The notes under the pieces were generated by a model. It did not search any database. It was not told where the DNA came from and saw only the letters and a program-made list of their open reading frames with translations. From contig NZ_CP070982.1 of the NCBI RefSeq assembly GCF_018417595.1, positions 2,996,001 to 3,060,000 on the forward strand: a DNA stretch of 64,000 nt. Direction: 5' to 3'. Both the position numbers and the translations under genes were made by a program. This stretch comes from Pseudomonas entomophila (GTDB lineage: Bacteria > Pseudomonadota > Gammaproteobacteria > Pseudomonadales > Pseudomonadaceae). Of the stretch, positions 1 through 8,011 are shown in pieces; position 1 is the first letter of the stretch; each line of letters starts with the position of its first letter.

Positions 1-667
1 CGGCGAGCAGCTGGGCGTGGGCGGCGTTGTCCAGGGCGATGAAGCGCCACACCGCCGCCTCCACCGTGCGCCCCACGGTGAGCAACCCGTGGTTCTGCAG
101 GATCAGCGCTACCTTGTCCGGGCCCAGTGTGGCGGCGATCCGCGCGCCTTCACTGGCCTCCAGCACCACCCCGCTGAAGTTGTCGAACAGCGCGTGCTTG
201 CCATGGAAGGCACAGGCGTCCTGGGTCAGCGGGTCGAGCAGGCGCCCCAGGCTCGACCAGGCCTTGCCGTACAGCGAGTGCGCATGGGCGGCGGCGACCA
301 CGTCCGGCCGCGCCTCGTGCAAGGCGGCATGGATGGCGAAGGCGGCCAGGTTGAGTGCGCCCTGCCCTTCGACGATCTCCCCCTGCGGGCTCACCAGCAG
401 CAGGTCGCTGACACGGATATGACCGAAGTACACCCCCACCGGGTTGACCCAGAAGTGATCCGGGTACTGCGGGTCGCGCACGGTGATGTGCCCGGCGCCG
501 CCCATGTCGAAACCGTGGCGGGCGAACAGCCGGAACGAACCCGCCAGCCGCTGCTTGCGCAGCAGTCGTTCGGCCTCGATGGACGGTTGTTGCGGGGGAT
601 CCTGCCAGCGGAACACGGTGTGCCCGTCGCGGGGCAGCGAGTAGACGGTCGGCGGCAAGCCGGTCAT
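1..667 (-). CDS. Class II aldolase/adducin family protein (3' end cut by window edge)
   Basis: About 222 residues are visible before the window ends; the C-terminus lies outside. The protein reads as a class II aldolase/adducin-type fold. It has an HAHS histidine cluster near residue 155 and an ILQNHGLL segment near 205, the usual positions of the metal-binding histidines of L-fuculose-phosphate-aldolase relatives. The family cleaves or decarboxylates small sugar-phosphate or hydroxy-acid substrates; the substrate here is not known. The start ATG overlaps the TGA of the preceding dehydrogenase gene by 4 bp (ATGA), so the two are translationally coupled. It is the last visible gene of a five-gene minus-strand operon with an ABC transporter. 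Confidence 0.85.
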   Translation of the reverse strand, partial: MTGLPPTVYSLPRDGHTVFRWQDPPQQPSIEAERLLRKQRLAGSFRLFARHGFDMGGAGHITVRDPQYPDHFWVNPVGVYFGHIRVSDLLLVSPQGEIVEGQGALNLAAFAIHAALHEARPDVVAAAHAHSLYGKAWSSLGRLLDPLTQDACAFHGKHALFDNFSGVVLEASEGARIAATLGPDKVALILQNHGLLTVGRTVEAAVWRFIALDNAAHAQLLA

Positions 668-1599
668 GGCGTTTCTCCTTGAAGGGGCAACTGGTTTTCG
701 AGCCGGCGTCCGTGCTGGAAGTGAGCGACGTTGCGGGCCAGCAGCGCGGCGAGGTTGTGGTACACCTGCGGTGTGTTGGCCGAGGTGTGCGGGCTTAGCC
801 GTACCCGGGGGTGGCTGTAGAACGGGTGGCCGGCCGGCAGTGGCTCGGGGTCGGTGACATCGAGGCTGGCCAGGGCCAGCTGTCCGTCGTCGAGGGCCTG
901 CAGCAGCGCCTGCTGGTCGATGAGGCTGCCTCGGGCGAGGTTGATCAGGTGCAGCCCCGGCTTGGCATGGGCCAACGTTCGTGCATTGATCACATGGCGC
1001 GTTGCATCGCTGGCCGGTGCCGCCAGCACCAGGTGGTCGGCGCTGGCCAACAAGGCCTGCACGTCAGCTGCACGCTGCACGCCCGGCACTTCCAAAGGCA
1101 GGGGCGAGCGCCGCAGGGCGACGACCTTGATATCCAGCGCCAGGGCCTTGCGTGCCAGGGCTTGCCCGATGCTGCCGAAGCCATACAGCCCCAACGTGCT
1201 CCCTGCCAGCGAGGCCAGCGGGCGCGGCTGCCATCGAGTCGGGGTATCGATCCACACGCTGGGCAGTTGCTTGGCGGCGGCAAAGATCGCGGCCAGGGCG
1301 AACTCGGCGAGGCTATCGGCGGTCACGCCCCGTGCGCTGGCCACCGGCAGGCTGTTCAGCAGCCAGTGCGGAAAATAGTCCACGCCGGAGCTGACCAATT
1401 GCACGAAATCAAGGCCGAACGGCCAACCCGGGGGCGGCCCACTGGCATCGCGCAGGTCGGCGTGGGGCGCGGCCAGCAGGACGTTTACCTCGCGGGGCAA
1501 ATCCAGTGGCACGCCCCGGGGTAGCGGCACTACCTCCACGCCCGGCAAATATTCACACAACAGGGTGTTGAAACGGCTGTCGAGCTGGCTGGCGATCAT
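664..1599 (-). CDS. D-2-hydroxyacid dehydrogenase (NAD(P)-binding)
   Basis: A 311-residue protein of the D-isomer-specific 2-hydroxyacid dehydrogenase family. The Rossmann motif GFGSIG is at about 140-145. The expected catalytic trio is present: R223 in LARG, E252 in TDPEP and H271 in SPHTS. The family reduces 2-keto acids or oxidises D-2-hydroxy acids; the substrate cannot be read from sequence. I chose the ATG at 1599 because it overlaps the stop of the upstream acyl-CoA-dehydrogenase-like gene in an ATGA junction. An open frame runs 30 codons further upstream, but that stretch is antisense-like and would overlap the neighbour. Confidence 0.87.
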   Translation of the reverse strand: MIASQLDSRFNTLLCEYLPGVEVVPLPRGVPLDLPREVNVLLAAPHADLRDASGPPPGWPFGLDFVQLVSSGVDYFPHWLLNSLPVASARGVTADSLAEFALAAIFAAAKQLPSVWIDTPTRWQPRPLASLAGSTLGLYGFGSIGQALARKALALDIKVVALRRSPLPLEVPGVQRAADVQALLASADHLVLAAPASDATRHVINARTLAHAKPGLHLINLARGSLIDQQALLQALDDGQLALASLDVTDPEPLPAGHPFYSHPRVRLSPHTSANTPQVYHNLAALLARNVAHFQHGRRLENQLPLQGETP

Positions 1600-2786
1600 G
1601 CCTGCCCTCCCCGACTGGGCAAGGCGAATGCCGCTCGCCCGGCCGCGCCGAGCACCGCATCGTTCTGCGGCGTGTGGATACGGCTGCACAACACATCACG
1701 GTAATGCCGCTCCAGCGGGTTGCCCCGGGCCAGCGCCGGGTTGCCGATGGCCTCCAGGCCCAGCTCCACCGCGCGGATGGCCTGGGTGGTGACCAGGTAC
1801 TTGACCTGGGTCGCCTCGCTGGCGGCGATGCGCCCTTCGGCGGCGGCATCCAGCAGCACGCGGTTGGACAACAGCAAGGCATCGATCCGCCCCACCAGTT
1901 CCTGGAAACGCGGCAGGCTCGACAACGGCGCGCCGAGGTTGGCCGGCGTGCGCCCGGCCAGCCAGCCCACCAGCCAGTCGCGGGCGGCGCGGGCGACACC
2001 GTCATAGAGGCTCGACAGCAGCACGGCCAGCCACAGCACGCCGTTGTGATCCAGCTCCGACGGGCGAGGTTGATGGGCGGGGAGGATGTCCACCGCGTGC
2101 TCCTCTGGCACCAGCACGTCCTCGAAGATCACGTCATGGCTGCAAGTGGCGCGCATCCCCAGGTGATCCCAGGTTTCCTCGATGCGGATGCCGGGTGTGT
2201 CGCGGTGCACCAGCCAGGTGCCGACGCGTGGCGCGGCTTCGTCACTGCGCGCCCACACCGACAGCCAGGTCAGGCCGGGAATGCCGGTGGAGTAGATCTT
2301 GCGCCCGCTGATGCGCCAGCCCTCCGGCACCCGTCGGGCGACGGTGCCCGGCAGGCCGCCACGGGCGGGCGTGCCCAGTTCGGGCTCGACACGCAGGGCG
2401 TTGACCAGCGCGCCCTGCTCCACCGCTTCGCGGGCCAGGCGCAAGCGCAGGTGCTGCGGCCACGCCTGGTTCTGTTGTAGCCGGGTGTGCTGCAGGTACT
2501 GCATCACCAGCACCAATGCCGTGGACGGTTCGCCCCGGGCCACGGCGGCGATCACCCGCCGCGCCTGGGCCAGGCTGGCTTCGCCGCCCCCCAGGCGCCG
2601 GGGCACGGTCAGGGCCAACAATCCATGCTCGTGCAGCCGTCGGAAGTTGGCGTGGGGGAAGCTGCCCTGGCGATCGTGCTCGCCGGCGCTGGCGGCGAAC
2701 TCGTCGCTCAGTTGTGCCAGCAAGTCGGTGAAGGCCGGCGAATCGAGATCCAGCGTATTGGGGGTACGGAAGGTATTCAGGTTCAT
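1596..2786 (-). CDS. Acyl-CoA dehydrogenase-family flavoprotein (SfnB/DszC-like)
   Basis: A 396-residue member of the acyl-CoA dehydrogenase superfamily: helical N-terminus, central beta domain around 120-230 (TCSHDVIFEDVLVPEE) and helical C-terminal domain. The branch that sits beside sulfonate-type ABC transporters (SfnB, DszC and relatives) is mostly flavin-dependent and linked to sulfur-compound use. That is the likelier role here than fatty-acid oxidation, because no other beta-oxidation gene is adjacent. It overlaps its neighbours by 4 bp on both sides. The exact reaction is unknown. Confidence 0.82.
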   Translation of the reverse strand: MNLNTFRTPNTLDLDSPAFTDLLAQLSDEFAASAGEHDRQGSFPHANFRRLHEHGLLALTVPRRLGGGEASLAQARRVIAAVARGEPSTALVLVMQYLQHTRLQQNQAWPQHLRLRLAREAVEQGALVNALRVEPELGTPARGGLPGTVARRVPEGWRISGRKIYSTGIPGLTWLSVWARSDEAAPRVGTWLVHRDTPGIRIEETWDHLGMRATCSHDVIFEDVLVPEEHAVDILPAHQPRPSELDHNGVLWLAVLLSSLYDGVARAARDWLVGWLAGRTPANLGAPLSSLPRFQELVGRIDALLLSNRVLLDAAAEGRIAASEATQVKYLVTTQAIRAVELGLEAIGNPALARGNPLERHYRDVLCSRIHTPQNDAVLGAAGRAAFALPSRGGQA

Positions 2787-3544
2787 CGTTGCGCTGTCCG
2801 TGCAAGGGTATGGGCATGGGGAACCACCGGTGGCTCGACGCCCAGCAGCGCGAGCAGGTGCTGACGCAGGTCCTGGAAGCCACGGCTGGCCACCTCGCGA
2901 TGCCGCGGCAGGCGCACCGGGATCTGCTCGGCGATGCGCCCTGCCTCCAGCACCACCACCCGGTCGGCCAGCAGCAGTGCTTCGTCAACGTCGTGGGTGA
3001 CCAGCAGCACCGAGGGTTGGTGGGTGCGCCACAGCTCGATGATCAGCTGGTGCATGCGAATGCGGGTCAACGCATCGAGGGCGGCGAACGGTTCGTCGAG
3101 CAGCAGCAACTGCGGCTCGCGTACCAGAGCCCGGGCCAGGGCCACGCGCTGGGCTTCACCACCGGACAAGGTGCCTGGCCACGCCGCAGTGCGATGGCTC
3201 AAGCCCACCTCACGCAACGCGGCCAAGGCGCGGGCCTGCGGATCACCGCCGCGCAAACCCAGGGCCACATTGCGCCAGGCGCGCTTCCAGGGCATCAGGC
3301 GTGGCTCCTGGAACACCGCGGCGCGCGCCTCGGGCACCTCCAGCACGCCAGCATCCACTGCATCCAGCCCGGCCAGGGCGCGCAACAAGGTGGTCTTGCC
3401 CGAGCCGCTGCGCCCGAGCAAGGCGACGAACTCACCGGCCGCCAGGTCCAGGTCCAGGCCATCGAGCACCGCCTGGCCGGCAAAACGACGCGTGAGCCCA
3501 CGCACCCGCACCGGTGGGCGCAGGCGTTGCAGTGCGACATCCAT
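2783..3544 (-). CDS. ABC transporter ATP-binding protein (SsuB/TauB type)
   Basis: A 253-residue nucleotide-binding subunit. Walker A GRSGSGKT is at 44-51, the LSGGE signature at 126-130, Walker B LLLLDE at 146-151 and the switch histidine in VTHDVDEA further on. It pairs with the permease encoded 2 bp upstream, forming an importer of the nitrate/sulfonate/taurine class at the inner membrane. No periplasmic binding protein is encoded in the visible part of the operon, so the ligand is open. The stop overlaps the start of the flavoprotein gene (ATGA). Confidence 0.92.
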   Translation of the reverse strand: MDVALQRLRPPVRVRGLTRRFAGQAVLDGLDLDLAAGEFVALLGRSGSGKTTLLRALAGLDAVDAGVLEVPEARAAVFQEPRLMPWKRAWRNVALGLRGGDPQARALAALREVGLSHRTAAWPGTLSGGEAQRVALARALVREPQLLLLDEPFAALDALTRIRMHQLIIELWRTHQPSVLLVTHDVDEALLLADRVVVLEAGRIAEQIPVRLPRHREVASRGFQDLRQHLLALLGVEPPVVPHAHTLARTAQR

Positions 3545-3546
3545 GG

Positions 3547-4356
3547 TCAGTTCCTTATGAAAGTGGGCCGCCAGGCCAGCGCCAGACGTTCGAGAACGCG
3601 CACCAGGGCGTCGATGGTCAGGCCCAGCACGCTGTAAACCAGCAGGCAGATGACGATCACATCGGTGCGCATGAAATCCCGGGCGTCGTTGACCAGGTAG
3701 CCCAAGCCCGCGCTGGCGTTGATCTGCTCGACCACCACCAGCCCCAGCCAGCTGATACCGAAGGCGTAGCGCAGCCCGACGAAGAATGATGGCAGCGCGC
3801 CAGGCAGGATCACATGCCAGACCAACCCCAGCCGACCCAGACCGAACAGGCGCCCGGCTTCCACCAACTTTGGGTCGACACCGCGGATGCCGGAAAACAG
3901 GGTGAGGTAGACAGGAAAGGTGGTACCAAGGGCGATCAGGGCGATCTTCGGCGTCTCGCCTACCCCGAACCAGAGGATGAACAGCGGCACGATCGCCAGG
4001 AACGGCAAGGTACGCAGCATTTGCACCGGCGAGTCGATGGCGAGTTCACCGCGGCGCGACAACCCGGCCAGCAAGGCCAGCAGCGTACCGATGGAAACAC
4101 CGATGGCCAAGCCGCTCAGTGCGCGCCTGAGCGATACCCACAGATGCCCGGCCAGCTCGCCGCTGGTGACCATCTGCCAGAGCGTGCCGCCGATGGCGCT
4201 GGGGGCGGCGATGATCCGTGGCGGCAACAGGCCGAACCGCGCCGCCAGTTCCCACAGCACGAGCAGTAACAGGGGGCTGAACAGACGCAGGCCGAGGTTC
4301 TGCCAGTCCTGCCAGCGCGGCAGTATCAGCATTGGGGTATGGCTTTGCCGGGACAT
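3547..4356 (-). CDS. ABC transporter permease (SsuC/TauC type)
   Basis: A 269-residue inner-membrane permease with about six hydrophobic segments and the cytoplasmic EAA-type loop (LVEAGRLFGLGRLG, about residues 170-185) that contacts the ATPase. It is first in the operon, and the ATPase gene begins 2 bp after its stop. This family imports sulfonates, taurine, nitrate or similar small anions. The neighbouring thiol dioxygenase and flavoprotein favour an organosulfur substrate, which is inference. Confidence 0.9.
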   Translation of the reverse strand: MSRQSHTPMLILPRWQDWQNLGLRLFSPLLLLVLWELAARFGLLPPRIIAAPSAIGGTLWQMVTSGELAGHLWVSLRRALSGLAIGVSIGTLLALLAGLSRRGELAIDSPVQMLRTLPFLAIVPLFILWFGVGETPKIALIALGTTFPVYLTLFSGIRGVDPKLVEAGRLFGLGRLGLVWHVILPGALPSFFVGLRYAFGISWLGLVVVEQINASAGLGYLVNDARDFMRTDVIVICLLVYSVLGLTIDALVRVLERLALAWRPTFIRN

Positions 4357-4494
4357 TCCTTCTCCTCGCGTGGGGCCTTTCCATTGTCTTCGGGCCGCAG
4401 GCGGGAGTGTGGATCAGGCCCGCTGCTGCCTGGCTTGATCCACATGCTATCGATCTTAAAAACCGTCGTGAAATTCGATCTGCTTCTAACCTAA

Positions 4495-4513
4495 TATGCG
4501 AATTGTTAATTCG
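4495..4513. promoter_or_regulatory. Candidate LysR-type operator upstream of transporter operon
   Basis: TATGCGAATT followed by the palindrome CGAATTgttAATTCG. The same 10-mer occurs in opposite orientation at 5622-5631, between the LysR gene and the dioxygenase gene. Sharing by two nearby promoters suggests binding by the LysR regulator encoded at 4721-5617; this is untested. Confidence 0.45.
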
Positions 4514-4577
4514 AATGTATTTTCTATATGCATGATTTTTAATTTCTCAGGCGTTAGGCGATACGTATTTTGCGCCT

Positions 4578-4682
4578 GCATCGCGGATGAATCCGCTCCT
4601 ACATTCCAGGCCATGGTGATTGGTGCTGCCGCCTGTAGGAGCGGATTCATCCGCGATGCGCCGCACGGGCGGCGCTCGGTCT
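4578..4682. repeat. REP pair (BIME-like), inverted copies
   Basis: Two inverted copies of the unit GTAGGAGCGGATTCATCCGC (4578-4602 reverse, 4634-4681 forward) flank about 30 bp. The forward copy is followed by the GC-rich tail GCCGCACGGGCGGCGCTCGG. The same unit recurs at 19321, 31970, 32038, 43087, 43290 and 49232. Such extragenic palindromes are typical of P. putida. Confidence 0.9.
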
Positions 4683-4720
4683 CCCAGGCAACAACTTCCA
4701 GGAGGCGTACACCTCCCCAT

Positions 4721-5617
4721 TCACCCCTGATTCGCCACCCGCTGCGCCACCGTCTCGCCAAACATCGCCACCGGCGCCTGCAGGTTGCCGAGAAAACGCG
4801 GATGAATCAGCCACAGGTCGATCACCGGCTTGAAATCACTCACCGGCACGACCTCCAGGCGCTCTCGATGCCGGCTGTTCTCCAGCAACGGCCGTGGCAC
4901 CAGGCCAAAACCCAGGCCATTGGCAATCAACCCCAGCTGCAACTCGGTACCGAAGGTTTCCAGGTTGATCCGCAAGGACAGCCCCTCATCGTTCAGCGCC
5001 CGCTGCAGGCCGGCACGGAAACCGCAACCGTCCGGGTTGAGCACCCAGCCTCGCTGATAGCAATCGGCGAGCTTGCAACTGCGCTTGGCCACCTCGCCCC
5101 GGGCAGCCACCACCACCAGGTCCATGCGTGCCAGCGAGCGGCCGACAATGCCCTCGGGAAACACCTTGCCGGCCGGGAACAACGCGGCCACGGCGTCCAG
5201 CTCGCCGTTCTCCATCTTGCCCAGCAAGTGGCTACCCCAGCCAGTGGACACCTGGGTCTGTAGCTGCGGATACAACACCTTGAGCTGGCTAAGCGCGTCG
5301 AGCAGCACCACGTCGCCGATGGTCTGCGGCACACCCAGGCGCAGGGCGCCGCTGGGTGAGGAATCGCTCAGCACCAGCTCGCGCAACGCGTCCATCTCGC
5401 GCAGCACCGCCCGGCATTGCTCGTACACGCGCATGCCCATGGGGGTCGGTTTCAGGGGTTTGGTGTTGCGGTCCAGCAGGCTGACCCCGAGAGCCTCCTC
5501 GAAGTTCTGCACCCGGCGAGTGATGGCCGGCTGGGTCAGGCGCAGCGATTCGGCCGCCTGGCTGATGGACTGGCTGCGGATGACGGCCACGAATGCATCG
5601 ATATCATCTATCTTCAT
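4721..5617 (-). CDS. LysR-family transcriptional regulator
   Basis: A 298-residue LTTR. The N-terminal winged helix-turn-helix covers about residues 1-60 (SISQAAESLRLTQPAITRRV), followed by a linker helix and a periplasmic-binding-protein-like effector domain. I chose the ATG at 5617, which gives the canonical MKIDDIDAF start; upstream codons in frame run into the divergent promoter. It is divergent from the thiol dioxygenase gene (111 bp apart) and close to the transporter operon, so it probably regulates one or both. The shared TATGCGAATT motif fits this. Confidence 0.92.
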   Translation of the reverse strand: MKIDDIDAFVAVIRSQSISQAAESLRLTQPAITRRVQNFEEALGVSLLDRNTKPLKPTPMGMRVYEQCRAVLREMDALRELVLSDSSPSGALRLGVPQTIGDVVLLDALSQLKVLYPQLQTQVSTGWGSHLLGKMENGELDAVAALFPAGKVFPEGIVGRSLARMDLVVVAARGEVAKRSCKLADCYQRGWVLNPDGCGFRAGLQRALNDEGLSLRINLETFGTELQLGLIANGLGFGLVPRPLLENSRHRERLEVVPVSDFKPVIDLWLIHPRFLGNLQAPVAMFGETVAQRVANQG

Positions 5618-5621
5618 TCTT

Positions 5622-5631
5622 AATTCGCATA
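5622..5631. promoter_or_regulatory. Second copy of the TATGCGAATT motif (inverted)
   Basis: AATTCGCATA, the reverse complement of the motif at 4495-4504, sits 5 bp upstream of the LysR start codon and about 100 bp upstream of the dioxygenase. Its location fits autoregulation and divergent activation by the LysR protein. Confidence 0.4.
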
Positions 5632-5728
5632 ATAAATATCTGGAAAAATACGCAACAAGAATAATACCTTTTCCCTCGCCACGGTAGCGCCTGGCGCTGC
5701 CCCTCTCACATGGATATCGAGGGAAGTC

Positions 5729-6331
5729 ATGTCTCAAACGCTCAACCTAGGACGGCTACGTGATTTCATCGGCGAACTGGCCGAGTTGCTCGCCCAGCAC
5801 CCGGACGAACCGCGCCTGCTCGAGCAGGGCGCCGGACTGCTGCGCACGCTGGTGAGTGTCGATGACTGGCTGCCGGACGAGTACGCCCGGCCCAGCCCTG
5901 AACGCTACCAGCAGTACCTGCTGCACGCCGACTCACGCCAGCAGTTCTCCATCGTCAGTTTTGTCTGGGGGCCAGGCCAGGAAACCCCGGTGCACGACCA
6001 CCGCACCTGGGGGTTGATCGGCATGTTGCGCGGTGCCGAGACCAGCCAGGGCTATGCCCTGTCACCTGGCGCCCTGCGCGCCGAAGGGGCCGCTGAAAGG
6101 CTGGAGCCCGGCCAGGTGATCGCAGTGTCGCCACGCATCGGCGACCTGCATCAGGTACGCAACGCCTACAGCGACCGCACGTCCATCAGCATTCATGTCT
6201 ACGGCGCCAATATCGGCGCGGTGCTGCGTGCGGTGTACAGCGCCGAAGGCACGCAGAAGCCGTTCATCTCCGGCTACAGCAACAGCCACCTGCCCAACCT
6301 CTGGGACCTGTCGAAAGAGAACCGTGTATGA
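5729..6331 (+). CDS. Thiol dioxygenase, 3-mercaptopropionate dioxygenase type
   Basis: A 200-residue cupin of the cysteine dioxygenase family. The iron-binding histidines are visible: H89 and H91 in HDH, and H141 in DLHQ. Y158 (HVYG) is the conserved second-sphere tyrosine. A glutamine pair at 61-62 stands where mammalian cysteine dioxygenase has its substrate-binding arginine. That pattern is known for bacterial 3-mercaptopropionate dioxygenases such as the P. aeruginosa enzyme, so I favour oxidation of 3-mercaptopropionate, with cysteine as a possible alternative, to the sulfinate. The stop overlaps the rhodanese start (ATGA). Confidence 0.85.
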   Translation: MSQTLNLGRLRDFIGELAELLAQHPDEPRLLEQGAGLLRTLVSVDDWLPDEYARPSPERYQQYLLHADSRQQFSIVSFVWGPGQETPVHDHRTWGLIGMLRGAETSQGYALSPGALRAEGAAERLEPGQVIAVSPRIGDLHQVRNAYSDRTSISIHVYGANIGAVLRAVYSAEGTQKPFISGYSNSHLPNLWDLSKENRV

Positions 6332-7911
6332 GCCAAGTCAGTCATCGTTCCTATCACGCTATTCGCACCGCCCTCCTTGCCCGCCAGGAACTGGCCTTGC
6401 TTGATGTGCGCGAGGAGGATCCCTTCGCCCAGGCCCACCCACTGTTCGCCGCCAATGTGCCGCTGTCGCGGCTGGAGTTGGAGATTTTCGCCCGGGTGCC
6501 GCGGCGCGACACGCCTATTACTGTCTACGACGACGGCGAAGGGCTGGCTCCGATCGCCGCACAACGACTGCTCGCCCTCGGCTACACGGATGTGGCCTTG
6601 CTCGAAGGCGGTTTGGCGGGTTGGCGCGAGGCTGGCGGCGAACTGTTCAAGGATGTGAATGTGCCGAGCAAGGCTTTCGGCGAACTGGTCGAGGCCGAGC
6701 GGCACACACCGTCGCTGGCGGCCGAAGAGGTCAAGGCGCTGCTCGACGCCAACGCCGATGTGGTGGTGTTGGACGCCCGCCGCTTCGACGAATACCAGAC
6801 CATGAGCATCCCCGGCGGCATCAGCGTACCCGGCGCCGAGCTGGTACTGCGCGTGGCAGAGCTGGCGCCCGAGCCGGCCACCCGGGTGATCGTCAACTGC
6901 GCCGGGCGCACCCGCAGCATCATCGGCACCCAATCGCTGGTCAATGCCGGTATTCCCAACCCGGTATCCGCCTTGCGCAACGGCACCATTGGCTGGACCT
7001 TGGCCGGACAGACGCTGGAGCAGGGCCAGGCACGCCGCTTCGGTGCGGTGTCCAACACCACCCGTGCCGCCGCTGCGGCGCGCGCGCGCGCCGTGGCCGA
7101 CCGGGCCGGCGTGGCACGCATCGGCCTGGCGGGCCTGCGCCAATGGCAGGCCGAACCGTCGCGCAGCACTTACCTGTTCGATGTGCGCACGCCGGAGGAA
7201 TTTGCCTTGGGCCACTTGCCCGGCGCCCGCTCCACGCCCGGAGGCCAGCTGGTCCAGGAGACCGACCACTTCGCCAGCGTGCGCGGCGCACGGCTGGTGC
7301 TGGTGGACGACGATGGCGCGCGCGCCAACATGAGCGCGTCGTGGTTGGCGCAGATGGGCTGGGAGGTGGCGGTGCTCGATGGGCTGTCCGTGTCGGACTT
7401 CAAGGAGGCTGGCGCCTGGGTCGCCCCCGTACCCATGCCGCCTCAGGTCGAAACCATCAGCCCCGCCACGCTCGCCAAGTGGCTCGAGGAGCCGGGTACG
7501 CAAGTACTGGACTTCACCACCAGCGCCAATCATGTCAGGCAGCATATCCCCGGTGCTGTGTGGGCATTGCGCAGCCAGCTGCAACAGGTGCTGGCGTCGT
7601 TGTCCGGGGTGCAGCGATATATCCTTACCTGCGGTTCGAGCCAGCTGGCGCGCTATGCCGTACCGGAAGTGGCAGCATTGAGCGGCAAGCCGGTGTTCGT
7701 GCTCGAAGGTGGCAATACAGCCTGGAGTGCTGCCGGTTTGCCCAGCGCGCAGGGTGACCAGCGCCTTGGCGCGCCGCGCATCGATCGTTATCGACGGCCC
7801 TATGAGGGAACGGACAACCCGCGAGAGGCCATGCAAGGGTACCTGGACTGGGAGTTCGGATTGGTGGCGCAGTTGGGGCGCGATGGGACCCACGGGTTCT
7901 TCGTGATCTGA
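6328..7911 (+). CDS. Multidomain rhodanese-like sulfurtransferase
   Basis: A 527-residue protein with four rhodanese-like modules at about 10-105, 125-225, 270-365 and 375-470. Only the second (C191, loop CAGRTRS) and fourth (C435, loop CGSSQL) keep a cysteine in the active loop. The first and third have VYDDGEG and LVDDDGA instead and are probably structural. It is translationally coupled to the thiol dioxygenase, so it likely handles sulfane sulfur or sulfite released during organosulfur breakdown in the cytoplasm. No signal peptide is seen. Confidence 0.88.
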   Translation: MSQVSHRSYHAIRTALLARQELALLDVREEDPFAQAHPLFAANVPLSRLELEIFARVPRRDTPITVYDDGEGLAPIAAQRLLALGYTDVALLEGGLAGWREAGGELFKDVNVPSKAFGELVEAERHTPSLAAEEVKALLDANADVVVLDARRFDEYQTMSIPGGISVPGAELVLRVAELAPEPATRVIVNCAGRTRSIIGTQSLVNAGIPNPVSALRNGTIGWTLAGQTLEQGQARRFGAVSNTTRAAAAARARAVADRAGVARIGLAGLRQWQAEPSRSTYLFDVRTPEEFALGHLPGARSTPGGQLVQETDHFASVRGARLVLVDDDGARANMSASWLAQMGWEVAVLDGLSVSDFKEAGAWVAPVPMPPQVETISPATLAKWLEEPGTQVLDFTTSANHVRQHIPGAVWALRSQLQQVLASLSGVQRYILTCGSSQLARYAVPEVAALSGKPVFVLEGGNTAWSAAGLPSAQGDQRLGAPRIDRYRRPYEGTDNPREAMQGYLDWEFGLVAQLGRDGTHGFFVI

Positions 7912-8011
7912 AATGTTCGCCGGCACGCCGGCTGCTACGGGGAGATTTTTCAGTCTCGGCTAACCTGTAGCTGCATGCCGCTATCACAACGGCATGATCA
8001 AGGAGACCAGG

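Larger units (their letters stand above)
4357..4720. other. Intergenic region: operon promoter side plus a REP pair
   Basis: This 364-bp gap holds the upstream region of the transporter operon. It contains an AT-rich stretch around 4480-4550 with a CGAATT-GTT-AATTCG palindrome, and a back-to-back REP pair. No coding region is supported. Confidence 0.7.
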
